Shown: positions 9,692-21,515, counted from the stretch's first letter. The stretch is 64,000 nucleotides of DNA from Asticcacaulis sp. ZE23SCel15 (GCF_030505395.1 NZ_CP130044.1:2031001-2095000); one strand, 5' to 3'. The notes: generated from the sequence alone by a model not told the origin. Program-made: numbers and translations.

Positions 9692-10556
9692 GGTTCAATC
9701 AGCACCGAAAGGTGCGGGGAAAGCCTCTGCGTCGAATTCGTCTCGTGGCAAGCGGGTCGTAGGGCAATCCGGCATGATGCGCGCCGTTGGCGGTGTGCCG
9801 ATGCCGTCAGAACTGACCGCATGGTTGGCCTTTGCGGGCTTAAGCGTTTTGTTGCTGGCGGTGCTGGCGACCGGTAACCGGGCGCAGATGCTTACTGACG
9901 GGATGCGCGATTTTGCTGACCGCCGTATCGCCGCCGCGGGCATTAATTTGCAAAATATCCATTTAAAGGGCGTGTCGGACTATTCCCGCGCCGATATCCG
10001 CGCCGCACTCGATTTTCAGCGCGGTCAGCCGATCGCCCTGATGGATCTGGCTAAGGTCAAGGAAAACATCGAAAAAATCGGCTGGGTGGAGTCGGTGACC
10101 GTGCGTCGCCAGTTTCCGGATGTGCTGATCATTGATGTGATTGAGCGCCCCCGTCTGGCGGTGTGGCAATATCAGAATAAGTCCTATGTCATCGATGATA
10201 AGGGCCAGATCATTCCCGAAGCGCGGGCCTATAACTTTGTCGATCTGCCACTGGTGGTCGGTGAGGGGGCAAATGAGAATGCCGATGAAATTCTTGAACT
10301 GGTGCGCTCGCGCCCGGAACTGATGCAAAAGCTGGAAGTTCTGGTGCGGGTGGATACCCGCCGATGGGATCTGCGGCTTAAAAACGCCACCTTGATCAAG
10401 CTGCCCGCGCTCAATCAGGAAGACGCTTTGGCGCGTCTGGATACCCTGATTGCGTCGCGCCGGGTGCTGGATCAGGGGCTGGCCGAAATCGACCTGCGTG
10501 ACCCGAATGCCCTGATCGTCGCGCCTTTTACGACTACCACTCAACCCGCCGCTTAA
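9654..10556 (+). CDS. ftsQ: FtsQ, divisome membrane protein
   Basis: A bitopic inner-membrane protein of 300 residues: basic cytoplasmic N-terminus, one membrane segment at about residues 55-75 ([17 protein letters not shown]), then a periplasmic POTRA domain ([17 protein letters not shown] onward, followed by [17 protein letters not shown]) and the FtsQ beta domain. FtsQ connects early and late division proteins. It overlaps the end of ddl and is followed by ftsA after 38 bases. Its position and the POTRA motif make the identification firm despite low sequence conservation in this family. Confidence 0.95.
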   Translation: MPAVVRGGRRQAKVQSAPKGAGKASASNSSRGKRVVGQSGMMRAVGGVPMPSELTAWLAFAGLSVLLLAVLATGNRAQMLTDGMRDFADRRIAAAGINLQNIHLKGVSDYSRADIRAALDFQRGQPIALMDLAKVKENIEKIGWVESVTVRRQFPDVLIIDVIERPRLAVWQYQNKSYVIDDKGQIIPEARAYNFVDLPLVVGEGANENADEILELVRSRPELMQKLEVLVRVDTRRWDLRLKNATLIKLPALNQEDALARLDTLIASRRVLDQGLAEIDLRDPNALIVAPFTTTTQPAA

Positions 10557-10594
10557 CTCTTTGGCCCGAAACCGCTTAACCTGAAAATCGTCAT

Positions 10595-11926
10595 ATGTCG
10601 CGTTACGAAGATCGTTCCGGTAAAGAATTTACCCCCAAAGCTGAAGTCACACCGGGGCTTGTGGCCTCGCTTGACTTAGGCGCGTCCAAGATCGGCTGCT
10701 TTATCTTAAAGCCCGAAGGGGCGCGTCAGGCTGATCAGTCCATCCGCATTGCCGGGGTTGGCTATGTGCAGTCGCGAGGGCTTCGCGCCGGTAATATCAT
10801 AGACATGGACGCCGCCTCTCAGGCTATCGGTCAGGCGGTCGAGCGTGCCGAAGCCATGGCCAATGCCTCCTTGCAGGGCGTGCGCGTCTCCGTGCCGGGC
10901 GCACAGATGGCTTCGCACCGCGTGTCGGCGCAAGTGTCATTGGGCACCAAGCCGATTTCTGATGCTGATCTGACCCGCGCCATTCAGTCGGGGTTGTCGC
11001 AAATTCGCTTCCCTAATCGCCGCTGCATCCACCTGTTACCGGTGTCGTGGTCGGTGGACGGGCAATCGGGCGTGCGTGACCCGCGTAACCTGACCGGGCG
11101 GTCGCTGGGCCTTGAGCTGCTGGTGATTACCATCGACGAAAACGTCTTTAATAACATTCAGCAGTGCGTCAGCATGGCCCATCTTGAGGTGCAGGCCATT
11201 GTGTGTGCGCCTCTGGCGGCAGCGGTTGCGGCCCTTGAGGACGATGAAAAAGAACTGGGCAGCATCTGCATAGACATGGGGGCCTCGTGCACCACGGCGG
11301 CGGTGTTTGCCAATGGCTCACTGGTCCATGTTGATTGCCTGAATGTCGGCGGGGCGCATGTGACCGCCGATATCGCCCGTGGTTTGTCGACGACCCTGGC
11401 CGGGGCTGAGCGCCTGAAAACCCTGCATGGCTCGGCGATTGCCTCATCCAACGAAGACCGCGAAATGGTCGAAGCGCCGCCGCGCGGGGATGATCCAGGG
11501 GCGGGGCCGATCTCGGTGCCGCGCTCGATCCTCAAAGGTATCATCGCGCCGCGCGTCGAAGAAACCTTTGAATTGCTGCGGGAAAAACTCAAAGCCTCCG
11601 GTGTGCAGCTTGAGCCGGGGGCGGGTATTGTCCTGACCGGCGGCGCGTCGCAACTGGCGGGCGTGCGTGAGCTGGCGGTACGGGTATTTGACCGTCCGGT
11701 GCGTCTGGGTAAGCCCAAGCGCGTGCCGCATCTGGCCGATGCGGCGGCGGGGCCAGCCTTTTCGGCGGCGGCAGGGGTGATCCTGCGCACGCTTTACGGG
11801 CCGCGTGATGTGGTGCCGGTCAAAAAGATCATGAGTGCACGTCTGGGGCCGGGGGCAGCGCCGCAAGCGTCAGGCGGTGGTAGCCCGGTCGCAAAAATGA
11901 TCGACTGGCTCAGAAATAATCTATAG
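10595..11926 (+). CDS. ftsA: FtsA, actin-like divisome protein
   Basis: A 443-residue member of the actin/Hsp70 ATPase superfamily that tethers FtsZ to the membrane. Phosphate-binding motifs LVASLDLGASKIGCFI (about residue 22) and ICIDMGASCTTAAVF, and the adenosine motif IVLTGGASQLAGV are visible, and the C-terminus ends in a hydrophobic/basic amphipathic helix (VAKMIDWLRNNL) that acts as the membrane anchor in this family. It lies between ftsQ and ftsZ in the standard order. Confidence 0.97.
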   Translation: MSRYEDRSGKEFTPKAEVTPGLVASLDLGASKIGCFILKPEGARQADQSIRIAGVGYVQSRGLRAGNIIDMDAASQAIGQAVERAEAMANASLQGVRVSVPGAQMASHRVSAQVSLGTKPISDADLTRAIQSGLSQIRFPNRRCIHLLPVSWSVDGQSGVRDPRNLTGRSLGLELLVITIDENVFNNIQQCVSMAHLEVQAIVCAPLAAAVAALEDDEKELGSICIDMGASCTTAAVFANGSLVHVDCLNVGGAHVTADIARGLSTTLAGAERLKTLHGSAIASSNEDREMVEAPPRGDDPGAGPISVPRSILKGIIAPRVEETFELLREKLKASGVQLEPGAGIVLTGGASQLAGVRELAVRVFDRPVRLGKPKRVPHLADAAAGPAFSAAAGVILRTLYGPRDVVPVKKIMSARLGPGAAPQASGGGSPVAKMIDWLRNNL

Positions 11927-11954
11927 TTTATGACTTTGACTTAATTTCGCCGCA

Positions 11955-11983
11955 TGTGGAAAGCTGTGGAAAGTCTATCCACC
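11955..11983. promoter_or_regulatory. Three phased DnaA-box-like sites upstream of ftsZ
   Basis: TGTGGAAAG occurs at 11955-11963 and again at 11965-11973, and the opposite-strand form CTATCCACC lies at 11975-11983. Each matches the DnaA box (TTATCCACA or its complement) at 7 of 9 positions, and they repeat exactly every 10 bases, so they lie on one face of the helix. DnaA is known to activate ftsZ transcription in Caulobacter crescentus, which makes a regulatory role plausible here. Confidence 0.5.
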
Positions 11984-12062
11984 GAAAAAGTCACACTTTG
12001 GTAATCTCCGTTAAAATTTATTACCAAAAATGCTTCAAAACCGCCCGAACTCAGATTACTCG

Positions 12063-12077
12063 GTAACTATTCGTTAA
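12063..12077. promoter_or_regulatory. Possible CtrA half-consensus site upstream of ftsZ
   Basis: GTAACTATTCGTTAA matches the CtrA recognition pattern TTAA-N7-TTAA with one mismatch in the first half. It lies about 130 bases before the ftsZ start. CtrA represses ftsZ in swarmer cells of Caulobacter, so the site is worth testing, but a single near match has modest weight. Confidence 0.35.
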
Positions 12078-12204
12078 GCGTATTTGATGTCAGATAGTCC
12101 TCTGAGTTCTGCTGAGGTGATGCGAGCTGTTCTCAAGGCTCGTCCCCGGCAATCCCCGGCCGGTAGGCTGTGAGGGCAGAGGTTACGGGAGGTTGATCCA
12201 AACC

Positions 12205-14010
12205 ATGGCTATACATTTGTCTGCGCCGCGCACAACCGAGTTGAAGCCGCGCATTGTCGTCTTCGGTGTCGGTGGCGCTGGTGGCAATGCCGTCAATAAC
12301 ATGATCGAGTCCGGTCTGGAAGGCGTGGAGTTTGTGGTGGCCAATACGGACGCCCAGCAACTTCAGTTTGCCAAGACCGATCGCAAGATCCAGTTGGGTG
12401 TGTCGATCACCCAGGGGCTGGGCGCGGGTGCTCATCCGGAGGTCGGCATGACCGCGGCTGAGGAATCTCACCACGAAATCACTGAGCACCTTGATGGCGC
12501 CCATATGGTGTTCATCACCGCCGGTATGGGCGGTGGCACGGGCACGGGGGCTGCCCCCATCATCGCCAAGTGTGCGCGTGAACGCGGCATACTGACGGTC
12601 GGTGTGGTCACAAAACCCTTCATGTTTGAAGGCCGTCACCGTATGCGTCTGGCCGATGCCGGTATCTCTGAGCTGCAACGCTATGTCGATACCCTGATCG
12701 TCATACCGAACCAGAACCTGTTCCGTATCGCCAATGAACGCACCACCTTTGCCGAAGCCTTTGGCATGGCCGATCAGGTGCTGCATTCGGGCGTGCGTTC
12801 GATCACCGATCTGATGGTTCTGCCGGGCTTGATCAACCTCGATTTTGCCGACGTGCGCTCGGTCATGTCCGAAATGGGCAAGGCTATGATGGGCACCGGC
12901 GAAGCGTCGGGCGATGACCGCGCCATGCAAGCCGCGCAAAACGCCATTCAGAACCCGCTGCTCGATGAAACCTCGCTCAAGGGCGCCAAGGCCGTGCTGG
13001 TTAATGTCACCGGTGGGCTTGATATGACCCTGCTTGAGGTTGACGAAGCGGCCAATGCGATCTCCTCTGAGGTCGATCCGGATGCTAATATCATCTTTGG
13101 TGCCGCGTTTGATCCGTCGCTTGAAGGCAAGCTGCGCGTTAGTGTGGTCGCCACCGGCATGGACAGCCAGGTCGCGGTGGCGCAATCCCCTGTTCAGGCC
13201 CAGCCCGCTCAGTCGCAACCCGTAGCACAGGCGGCCCCCAAAAGCCCTTTATTCACGGGGGGCTCGTCGCGTGAGCCCCAACAGGCCCAGCCTGCAACCG
13301 TACAGCCCGCGGCTCAACAGCCCGCACCGGTAAGCGCACCTGCGTTTGCGTCGGCTCCGGCGGCAACAGCCCCGGCTTCGCATGAATTCGGTGCGCGCAT
13401 TGAGCCGGTCGCCCCGCGTGAGCCGCTGCAGCCCCAGATTCAGCCTATGGCGCGTCCGACCTTTTCGGCGCCTGCTGAGGCGCCCAGAACTGAGATGCCC
13501 AGAGTTGAAATGCCAAGGGTTGAGGTTCCGGAAAGCCGTGTCATCGGCAAGATCGTAGACCCTGAAGTCGAAGGTGAAGAGGACGGTTTGTTCTCCAGTG
13601 TGCCTGATCAACCGGTTGCCCCTGCGGCGCCTCGCGTAGAGGCCCGTCAGCCGGAAATCGTGCGTCCGACCTATCCGCAGCCGCCGCGCCCGGCTTTCGC
13701 CGGCAATGCGCCGCGCCCAGAGCCTGCTCGTCCTACGGTTCAGACCCCCACCCATGCCCCGGCCCGCCAGCCGGAGGAGGAGAAGGGCTCGATCTGGAGG
13801 TCCTTGTTTCCGCAGCGTAATCGCGACACGACCTCGCACTACGCGCCGGTGACGCAACAATCGCCTGTGCAGCCCAGCTATCCGGCGCAACCGGAGACCG
13901 CAGATCATCGTTCGGCGACCGTCAGTGTCACCAAGCCTGAAATGTCGGCGGCCCCGGAAGCTGAGGATGATCTTGAGATCCCGTCCTTCCTGCGTAGACT
14001 GGCCAACTAA
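12205..14010 (+). CDS. ftsZ: FtsZ, tubulin-like division GTPase
   Basis: A 601-residue FtsZ. The GTPase domain (about 10-320) carries the tubulin signature GGGTGTG and the [13 protein letters not shown] nucleotide loop; a long Pro/Gln/Ala-rich disordered linker (about 320-580) follows, and the last residues [13 protein letters not shown] are the conserved peptide that binds FtsA and other partners. A long linker of this kind is typical of Caulobacterales FtsZ. GGGAGG lies just upstream; ATG at 12205 is chosen over the TTG at 12193, which would abut the Shine-Dalgarno. A 278-base leader with candidate DnaA and CtrA sites suggests its own cell-cycle promoter. Confidence 0.97.
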   Translation: MAIHLSAPRTTELKPRIVVFGVGGAGGNAVNNMIESGLEGVEFVVANTDAQQLQFAKTDRKIQLGVSITQGLGAGAHPEVGMTAAEESHHEITEHLDGAHMVFITAGMGGGTGTGAAPIIAKCARERGILTVGVVTKPFMFEGRHRMRLADAGISELQRYVDTLIVIPNQNLFRIANERTTFAEAFGMADQVLHSGVRSITDLMVLPGLINLDFADVRSVMSEMGKAMMGTGEASGDDRAMQAAQNAIQNPLLDETSLKGAKAVLVNVTGGLDMTLLEVDEAANAISSEVDPDANIIFGAAFDPSLEGKLRVSVVATGMDSQVAVAQSPVQAQPAQSQPVAQAAPKSPLFTGGSSREPQQAQPATVQPAAQQPAPVSAPAFASAPAATAPASHEFGARIEPVAPREPLQPQIQPMARPTFSAPAEAPRTEMPRVEMPRVEVPESRVIGKIVDPEVEGEEDGLFSSVPDQPVAPAAPRVEARQPEIVRPTYPQPPRPAFAGNAPRPEPARPTVQTPTHAPARQPEEEKGSIWRSLFPQRNRDTTSHYAPVTQQSPVQPSYPAQPETADHRSATVSVTKPEMSAAPEAEDDLEIPSFLRRLAN

Positions 14011-14288
14011 GGCACTATAAGTGTTGCGTTAATAACACTGTCTAATATCGTAATTGTGGCGCGCTAAGGTTCAAACCCTGGCGCGCCCTTTACGTTTCAG
14101 GGTGTTACGGCTTACGGTATAAGGCCTTTTGGCAGGGCACGATCTTAACGACTTTTTGCCGTAATCCTTTACGTTACAAACAGAAATTCAAGTTCAGTTG
14201 TGATTAACGTGGGCGGAAACTATACCCACACTAGGCCAAAACTCCATGTGCGGGGCGATGGCATCACGACTTTTTGGATTATCTGTCT

Positions 14289-15182
14289 ATGTTGCCAGAG
14301 CATCATGAACATACCTTGGCCACCCCGGCGATTTGCGCGGGCGTAGGTCTGCATACCGGTGAGCGCGTGCGTTTGTCGGTGCGTCCGGCCCCTGCGGGTT
14401 CCGGCGTTGTCTTCATGCGTTCCGACATCACTGACCGCGATAATATCATTGCGGCCACCGCTGAGTCTGTCACCCAGACCCGTCTGGGCACGGTCATCAC
14501 CAATAAGGCCGGGGTGTCGGTCTCGACCATAGAGCACCTGATGGCCGCCTTGTCGGCGCTGGGCGTCGATAACGTGCTGATCGAGATGGACGGGCCGGAA
14601 GTGCCGATCATGGATGGCTCGGCCCTGCCGTTCGTGCAATTGCTCGACCGTGCCGGTTTCCGCCGCCAGCCCATGCCGCAAAGCGTAATTGAAATTCTAA
14701 AGCCTGTTCATGTGGTCGAAGGCGATAAGCGCGCGTCGCTTCTGCCGTGCGATCGCTTTGAAATGCGCTTTGAAATCGAATTTGACAGCGCGGTTATCGG
14801 TTATCAGGTCGTCGATCTGGTAGTCACTGAAGACAGTTTCCGCGATGAGCTGATGTCGGCGCGCACCTTCGGCTTTCTTGAAGGCGTTGAGGCCCTTCGC
14901 GCAGCGGGTCTTGCCCGCGGTGGTTCCATGGACAATGCCATTGTTATCGACGGTGATAAGGTGCTGAACGCTGAGGGCCTGCGCTACACCGATGAATTCG
15001 TGCGTCACAAAGCCCTGGATGCCATTGGCGATCTCTATGTTTTGGGCATGCCAATTCTTGGCCGCTTTGAAGGAATCAAGGCCGGTCATGGCCTTAATAA
15101 TGCCCTTGTTCGTGCCCTATTGTCCCGCCCGGATGCATACCAGGTAGTGACTTTGGCTCCGGCCTTGTCGAAAGCGGGTTAA
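14289..15182 (+). CDS. lpxC: LpxC, UDP-3-O-acyl-GlcNAc deacetylase
   Basis: Catalyses the committed step of lipid A synthesis, zinc-dependent deacetylation of UDP-3-O-acyl-N-acetylglucosamine. The zinc and catalytic motifs are visible: STIEHLMAAL, the HKALDAIGDL segment carrying His and Asp, and GHGLNNALV near the C-terminus. At 297 residues it has normal length. ATG at 14289 is preferred; a TTG five codons earlier is also open. lpxC directly after ftsZ is the standard arrangement. The upstream 278 bases hold a weak hairpin (14058-14087) but no clear terminator. Confidence 0.96.
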   Translation: MLPEHHEHTLATPAICAGVGLHTGERVRLSVRPAPAGSGVVFMRSDITDRDNIIAATAESVTQTRLGTVITNKAGVSVSTIEHLMAALSALGVDNVLIEMDGPEVPIMDGSALPFVQLLDRAGFRRQPMPQSVIEILKPVHVVEGDKRASLLPCDRFEMRFEIEFDSAVIGYQVVDLVVTEDSFRDELMSARTFGFLEGVEALRAAGLARGGSMDNAIVIDGDKVLNAEGLRYTDEFVRHKALDAIGDLYVLGMPILGRFEGIKAGHGLNNALVRALLSRPDAYQVVTLAPALSKAG

Positions 15183-15293
15183 GCCTGAATAAGGCTGTTG
15201 GCTATTTAAACCGCCTCGTGTAAGTGTCCATTGGGGGATTCCGGTCGTTTACGTCCGGGCCTGTGAGCAACTAAGGCCAAGAACTAGGGACAT

Positions 15294-16202
15294 ATGCGCG
15301 TGACGCCTACCAAGACCAAGCTTGTTTCCAAAAAAGCTATTGCCGCTGTTGTGCTGGCCAGCCTTGCCATCGGTGGCCTGAGTGCCTGCGCCGGTAAGAA
15401 GCCTGCGCGTACGCAACTGGTGTACGAAGAGCGTCCGGTTGAGCAGCTTTACGCCACCGGCATGAAGCGCCTGGACGAAAAAAGCTGGAACGAGGCCGTT
15501 TCCTATTTCGAGGAAGTCGAGCGTCAGCACCCCTATTCGGAATGGTCGCGCCGCGCCATCGTCATGACGATCTATGCCAACTACATGGCCAATCGTTATG
15601 AGGAATCCAACACGGCGGCCGATCACTTCATTCAGCTTTATCCGGGCTCGCCGCTCACGCCCTATGCCTACTATATGAAGGCCAATAACTATTTCGAGCA
15701 GATCGTCGATGTCGGCCGGGATCAGGCCTATACGGTGCAGGCCCAAACCCTGCTGCGCGATGTGATCCTGCGTTACCCGAATTCTGAGTATGCCAAGGAT
15801 GCGCGCCTGAAACTCGACATGGTCGCCGATCAGTTGGCGGGCAAGGAAATGGAAATCGGGCGTTATTATCTGAACCAGAACCAGCCTCTGGCCGCCGCCG
15901 GTCGTTTCCGCACCGTGATCGACAGATATCAGACCACCAGCCATACGCCGGAGGCGCTGTATCGTCTGGTCGAAACCAATCTGGTGCTGGGCCTGACTGA
16001 CGAAGCCAACCGCAACGCGGCTGTGCTGGGTCATAACTTCCCCGGTGAGTTCTGGTACAACGAAGCTTATAAGCTGATGCAGTCGCGCGGCCAAACTCTG
16101 GCAGTGGCGCCCGATCCGGATGCGAAGAAGGTTGAGACCGCGGCACCAGAAAAAGAACAAAAGAAGAAAAAAAGCTGGCTAAGCCGCATCACTCCGCTTT
16201 AA
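15294..16202 (+). CDS. bamD: BamD, outer-membrane assembly lipoprotein
   Basis: A 302-residue lipoprotein with a LSAC lipobox (Cys32) and tetratricopeptide repeats through most of its length (RPVEQLYATGMKRLDE, DHFIQLYPGSPLTPYAYYM, DVILRYPNSEYAKDAR). BamD is the essential lipoprotein partner of BamA in inserting outer-membrane barrels. A Lys-rich tail (residues about 285-295) follows the TPR core. Position between lpxC and recN matches other alphaproteobacteria. A terminator follows at 16236. Confidence 0.94.
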   Translation: MRVTPTKTKLVSKKAIAAVVLASLAIGGLSACAGKKPARTQLVYEERPVEQLYATGMKRLDEKSWNEAVSYFEEVERQHPYSEWSRRAIVMTIYANYMANRYEESNTAADHFIQLYPGSPLTPYAYYMKANNYFEQIVDVGRDQAYTVQAQTLLRDVILRYPNSEYAKDARLKLDMVADQLAGKEMEIGRYYLNQNQPLAAAGRFRTVIDRYQTTSHTPEALYRLVETNLVLGLTDEANRNAAVLGHNFPGEFWYNEAYKLMQSRGQTLAVAPDPDAKKVETAAPEKEQKKKKSWLSRITPL

Positions 16203-16235
16203 ATAGGACTGAACGGCCTGTCATGATTCGATGAA

Positions 16236-16266
16236 GGCGGGTCCGTTTTTGGAACCCGCCTTTTTT
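16236..16266 (+). terminator. Rho-independent terminator after bamD
   Basis: GGCGGGT pairs with ACCCGCC across an 11-base loop and is followed by six T residues. It ends ten bases before the recN start, so recN probably has separate initiation or depends on read-through. Confidence 0.8.
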
Positions 16267-16275
16267 GTGGTTTAT

Positions 16276-17985
16276 ATGCTTACTCGCCTGACGATACAGG
16301 ATGTGGTTCTGGTTGACCGGCTGGATCTGGATATCCGGTCGGGCTTAAGTGTGCTGACGGGTGAAACCGGGGCGGGGAAATCTATCATTCTGGACTCATT
16401 GGGGCTGGCGACGGGTGCCCGCGCTGATGTTGGCCTGATCCGCGCCGGGGCACCGCAAGCCGCCGTGACGGCAGAGTTTGAGATCGCCGGCACGTCATCC
16501 CTCTATGAATTTCTGGAAGACAAAGGCCTCGCGCTTGAAGCCGGTGAGCCCCTGCTGCTACGCCGGGTCATCAGCCGCGATGGCCGCTCCAAAGCCTTTG
16601 TCAATGATCAGTCGGTCAGCGTCAGCGTGCTGAAAGCGCTTGGTGACAGCCTGCTTGAGGTCCACGGCCAGCACGAAACGGTCGGGCTGCTTGACCCGAA
16701 GACCCACGGGGCGATGCTCGATAATTATGGCGGCTGTGCCACCTATCTGGCCGAGGTGCAAACGGCGTTTAAGGCGCTTAAGGCGCTGAAAGACGAGTAT
16801 CGCGATCTGCATAAAAAGGCGCAGGCGGATGCGTCTGAGATCGAAGCTTTGACCCTTCGCTTGCAGGAACTGGAGCGCCTGAACCCGCAAGCCGACGAAG
16901 AGGCGCAGATGGCGTCTGAGCGCGCCCTGCTGGGGGCGTCTGAGCGGGCGCTTGAAGATATTACCGAAGCGCGCACGGCGGTGGGCGGGGATCGCTTGTC
17001 GCAGCAACTGGCCAAGGCATTCCGCGCACTGGATCATGCCCGTACTCGCGCCGCTCAAGCCGGGGCGAGCGGAGAGCATGAGGTCTTAAAGCGCCTGTCG
17101 GCAGCAGCGGAAGCGCTCGATCGCACCCTGATTGCCGCCGATGAAGCTCTGGCCCTGATGGACGCCGCGGCCGATGCGCTTGATGTCGAACCTGGTAAGC
17201 TCGACCGGGTGGAGGAGCGGCTGTTTGCCCTGCGCGGTATGGCGCGAAAGCTGAATGTGCTGGTCGAGGATCTGCCGAAAGAGCGCGTGCGTATGGCGCA
17301 ACACCTCAACCAGATCGAGGATGCCGAGTCGCATCTGAAGAAACTGGCTGCCAAGATTAAGGACGCGGAAAGCGTTTTCCACCTCGCGGTTGAGGCGTTA
17401 CGCACGAAGCGTACTCAGGCGGCGGAGACTTTGAGTGCCGCCGTCATGGCCGAACTGACGCCGCTTAAGCTCGACAAGGCCCGGTTCCGGGTGGCGATGA
17501 CTGCGCTGGAGGTCGAGCGTTATGGGCCTAACGGCGGCGATCAGATCGCGTTTGAGGTCAAGACCAATCCGGGGGCGGAGTGGGGCGGCATGGCAGCGAT
17601 TGCGTCAGGCGGCGAACTGGCGCGCTTCGCCCTGGCGCTTAAGGCAGCACTGGCCACCAAAGGTGGTGTTGATGCCAAGGGGCCGGTGATGATTTTTGAT
17701 GAGGTCGATCAGGGGGTCGGTGGTGCGGTCGCCGATGCGGTCGGCCTGCGGCTCAAAAAACTGGCGCAAATGTCGCAAGTGATTGTGGTGACCCACAGTC
17801 CGCAGGTGGCGGCACGTGGCGATCAGCATCTTAAGGTCTCAAAAGCCGATGCGGGTGAGGGCGTGCGCTCCTCAGTCGTCGAACTATCAAAAGATGAAAC
17901 CCTTGAGGAACTGGCGCGGATGCTCTCGGGGGCGGAGATCACCGAAGCTGCTCGTGCGGCGGCCCATGCGCTGGTGCGGGGTTAG
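16276..17985 (+). CDS. recN: RecN, SMC-like DNA repair ATPase
   Basis: A 569-residue SMC-family protein acting in double-strand break repair. Walker A is at the N-terminus (LTGETGAGKSIILDSL), a coiled-coil middle region (about 160-380) contains many Glu/Ala/Leu heptads, and the C-terminal half has the ABC signature IASGGELARFALALK and Walker B VMIFDEVDQGVGGAVADAVG. An ATG at 16231 in frame would read through the terminator hairpin and add 15 atypical residues, so the ATG at 16276 (MLTRLTIQDVVLVD) is chosen. Confidence 0.95.
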   Translation: MLTRLTIQDVVLVDRLDLDIRSGLSVLTGETGAGKSIILDSLGLATGARADVGLIRAGAPQAAVTAEFEIAGTSSLYEFLEDKGLALEAGEPLLLRRVISRDGRSKAFVNDQSVSVSVLKALGDSLLEVHGQHETVGLLDPKTHGAMLDNYGGCATYLAEVQTAFKALKALKDEYRDLHKKAQADASEIEALTLRLQELERLNPQADEEAQMASERALLGASERALEDITEARTAVGGDRLSQQLAKAFRALDHARTRAAQAGASGEHEVLKRLSAAAEALDRTLIAADEALALMDAAADALDVEPGKLDRVEERLFALRGMARKLNVLVEDLPKERVRMAQHLNQIEDAESHLKKLAAKIKDAESVFHLAVEALRTKRTQAAETLSAAVMAELTPLKLDKARFRVAMTALEVERYGPNGGDQIAFEVKTNPGAEWGGMAAIASGGELARFALALKAALATKGGVDAKGPVMIFDEVDQGVGGAVADAVGLRLKKLAQMSQVIVVTHSPQVAARGDQHLKVSKADAGEGVRSSVVELSKDETLEELARMLSGAEITEAARAAAHALVRG

Positions 17986-17992
17986 TCTTATT

Positions 17993-18111
17993 CTCCTCCC
18001 CTGTTTACGGGGGAGGGGGACCCCGAAGGGGTGGAGGGGGGCAAGGCCGCTATGCCCCCTCCGTCATTTTCGCTTTGCTCAATGCCACCTCCCCCGTAAA
18101 CAGGGGAGGAG
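17993..18111. repeat. Intergenic palindromic repeat, copy 1 (recN-ligA)
   Basis: A perfect 24-bp inverted repeat (17993-18016 against 18088-18111) with a CTCCTCCCC outer end encloses about 70 bases containing further G-rich and C-rich tracts, including a CCCCTCCGTCA motif also present in copies 5 and 8. Transcribed, it would form a long hairpin between recN and ligA. It belongs to the family with CCTCCCC/GGGGAGG cores seen eight times in the window. Confidence 0.85.
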
Positions 18112-18121
18112 GAAGATATAG

Positions 18122-20209
<2,088 letters not shown>

Positions 20210-20216
20210 AAAGAAT

Positions 20217-20355
20217 TACCCCCTCTGACTTTGATGTGGGCATCAAAGTCAGCTCCCCCTGCAACAGGGGGAGTTCTTGGAGATTTGTTTTTTAGAACTC
20301 CCCCTGTTGCAGGGGGAGCTAAGTGCAAATCATTGATTTGCGCTTAGAGGGGGTA
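20217..20355. repeat. Intergenic palindromic repeat, copy 2 (ligA-SDR)
   Basis: A nested element. The outer ends TACCCCCTCT (20217-20226) and AGAGGGGGTA (20346-20355) are inverted, a perfect 27-bp inverted repeat lies inside (20251-20277 against 20294-20320), and two smaller hairpins flank it (GACTTTGATG/CATCAAAGTC at about 20227-20250, and a GCAAATCA/GATTTGC pair at about 20325-20340). The inner arm shares 26 identical bases with copy 7. Confidence 0.85.
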
Positions 20356-20362
20356 AATAGGT

Positions 20363-21112
20363 ATGACATATAAAACGAAAATCGCCGTCATCACGGGTGC
20401 GGGCAGTGGCATAGGCCGGGCGGTCGCGGTAGCTTTATCGCAGGCCGGATGGTCGCTGGCGCTGGCCGGGCGTCGGGAGGCAGCGCTTAAAGACACCGCA
20501 AAGTTATGCACGGGCGATACCTTGTGCATCCCCACCGATGTCACCGATGAAGCTTCGGTCGCTGCCCTGTTTGAAGCAACAATCACCCGCTTCGGGCGTG
20601 TCGATATGCTGTTTAACAATGCCGGGGTGAGTGCGGCTGCCGTACCGCTCGAAGACCTCGACTGGGCGCAGGCCAAGGCCGTCATCGACACCAATGTCAC
20701 CGGCGCCATGTTATGTGTCCGCGAAGCCATTCGCGTTATGAAAGCCCAAACCCCACAGGGCGGGCGGATCATCAATAATGGCTCGATCTCAGCCTATGCG
20801 CCGCGGCCCCATGCCGCGCCCTATGTGATGTCAAAGCACGCTGTAACGGGGCTGACCAAATCGATTATCCTGGATGGACGGCCGTTTGGAATCACAGCCG
20901 CGCAGATCGATATCGGCAATGCCGTCACCGATATGTCCGAAGCGATGGCTTCGGGCGTGCTGCAGGCCGACGGCAGCACCCGCCCTGAGCCGCGCATGGA
21001 TGTGGCCCATGTCGCGAATACGGTGGTGCATATGGCGGGCCTGCCACCGGCGGCCAATATGCCGTTCGTGACGATTATGGCGACCAACATGCCGCTTTAC
21101 GGGCGGGGGTAG
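20363..21112 (+). CDS. Short-chain dehydrogenase/reductase
   Basis: A 249-residue classical SDR: nucleotide motif [16 protein letters not shown] near the N-terminus, NNAG motif ([12 protein letters not shown]), catalytic Ser in [10 protein letters not shown] and YxxxK as [10 protein letters not shown]. The substrate cannot be inferred. The nearest context is the repeat upstream and an unrelated small gene downstream. NADP or NAD preference is not clear from the visible motif. Confidence 0.88.
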   Translation: MTYKTKIAVITGAGSGIGRAVAVALSQAGWSLALAGRREAALKDTAKLCTGDTLCIPTDVTDEASVAALFEATITRFGRVDMLFNNAGVSAAAVPLEDLDWAQAKAVIDTNVTGAMLCVREAIRVMKAQTPQGGRIINNGSISAYAPRPHAAPYVMSKHAVTGLTKSIILDGRPFGITAAQIDIGNAVTDMSEAMASGVLQADGSTRPEPRMDVAHVANTVVHMAGLPPAANMPFVTIMATNMPLYGRG

Positions 21113-21117
21113 GGAAC

Positions 21118-21471
21118 ATGGAAACTGAACAAATAGTCAGCACTTTAATTACGCTAATTGGCGGCTTGGGTATCGGTTCACTACTTACAACCTATTTGAA
21201 AGATAGGTTTGACAAACGGCAATTTAGATACCGAGAAAAGCTGACGGTATATGCAGGTTATGTCGAGGCATTGCAGAATAGCGTCGTGAGTAGTTCGCAG
21301 GAAAACCGACAAAAGGTGGTGTATTGGCATCAGCGATTAAAGCTGGTGGCACCTCAGAAAATAGTGACCATTTCTGCAAAATTCTTTGATAACGAGGCGA
21401 CTGAAAAATTCTCTGTTACCAGAGATGAGATCGTTCGAGAAATGAGGGCAGATCTGGATAAATCTTTGTAA
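21118..21471 (+). CDS. Small hypothetical membrane-anchored protein
   Basis: A 117-residue protein beginning with a hydrophobic segment (IVSTLITLIGGLGIGSLLTTYL) followed by a basic, charged cytoplasmic-type part. No family recognised. The gene starts five bases after the SDR stop and has visibly lower GC content than its neighbours, so it may be acquired. The architecture, a single membrane anchor followed by a coiled charged tail, is common in accessory genes of unknown function. Confidence 0.6.
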   Translation: METEQIVSTLITLIGGLGIGSLLTTYLKDRFDKRQFRYREKLTVYAGYVEALQNSVVSSSQENRQKVVYWHQRLKLVAPQKIVTISAKFFDNEATEKFSVTRDEIVREMRADLDKSL

Positions 21472-21474
21472 TGT

Positions 21475-21513
21475 CCCTCACCCTAGCCCTCTCCCCGCAA
21501 GCGGGGAGAGGGG
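21475..21513. repeat. Intergenic palindromic repeat, copy 3 (short form)
   Basis: CCTCTCCCCGC/GCGGGGAGAGG with a two-base loop at 21489-21512, preceded by CCCTCACCCTAG. The same short form recurs at about 63077-63115. It lies between a plus-strand hypothetical gene and the convergent aminopeptidase gene and may act as a terminator for either. Confidence 0.75.
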
Positions 21514-21515
21514 AT

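Noticed and set aside
12133-13218. Minus-strand ORF of 361 codons over ftsZ
   Set aside because: Antisense shadow of the FtsZ GTPase domain.
14058-14087. Possible terminator after ftsZ (GGCGCGC/GCGCGCC)
   Set aside because: The stem is only seven bases with a 16-base loop and a broken T tract, too weak to list.
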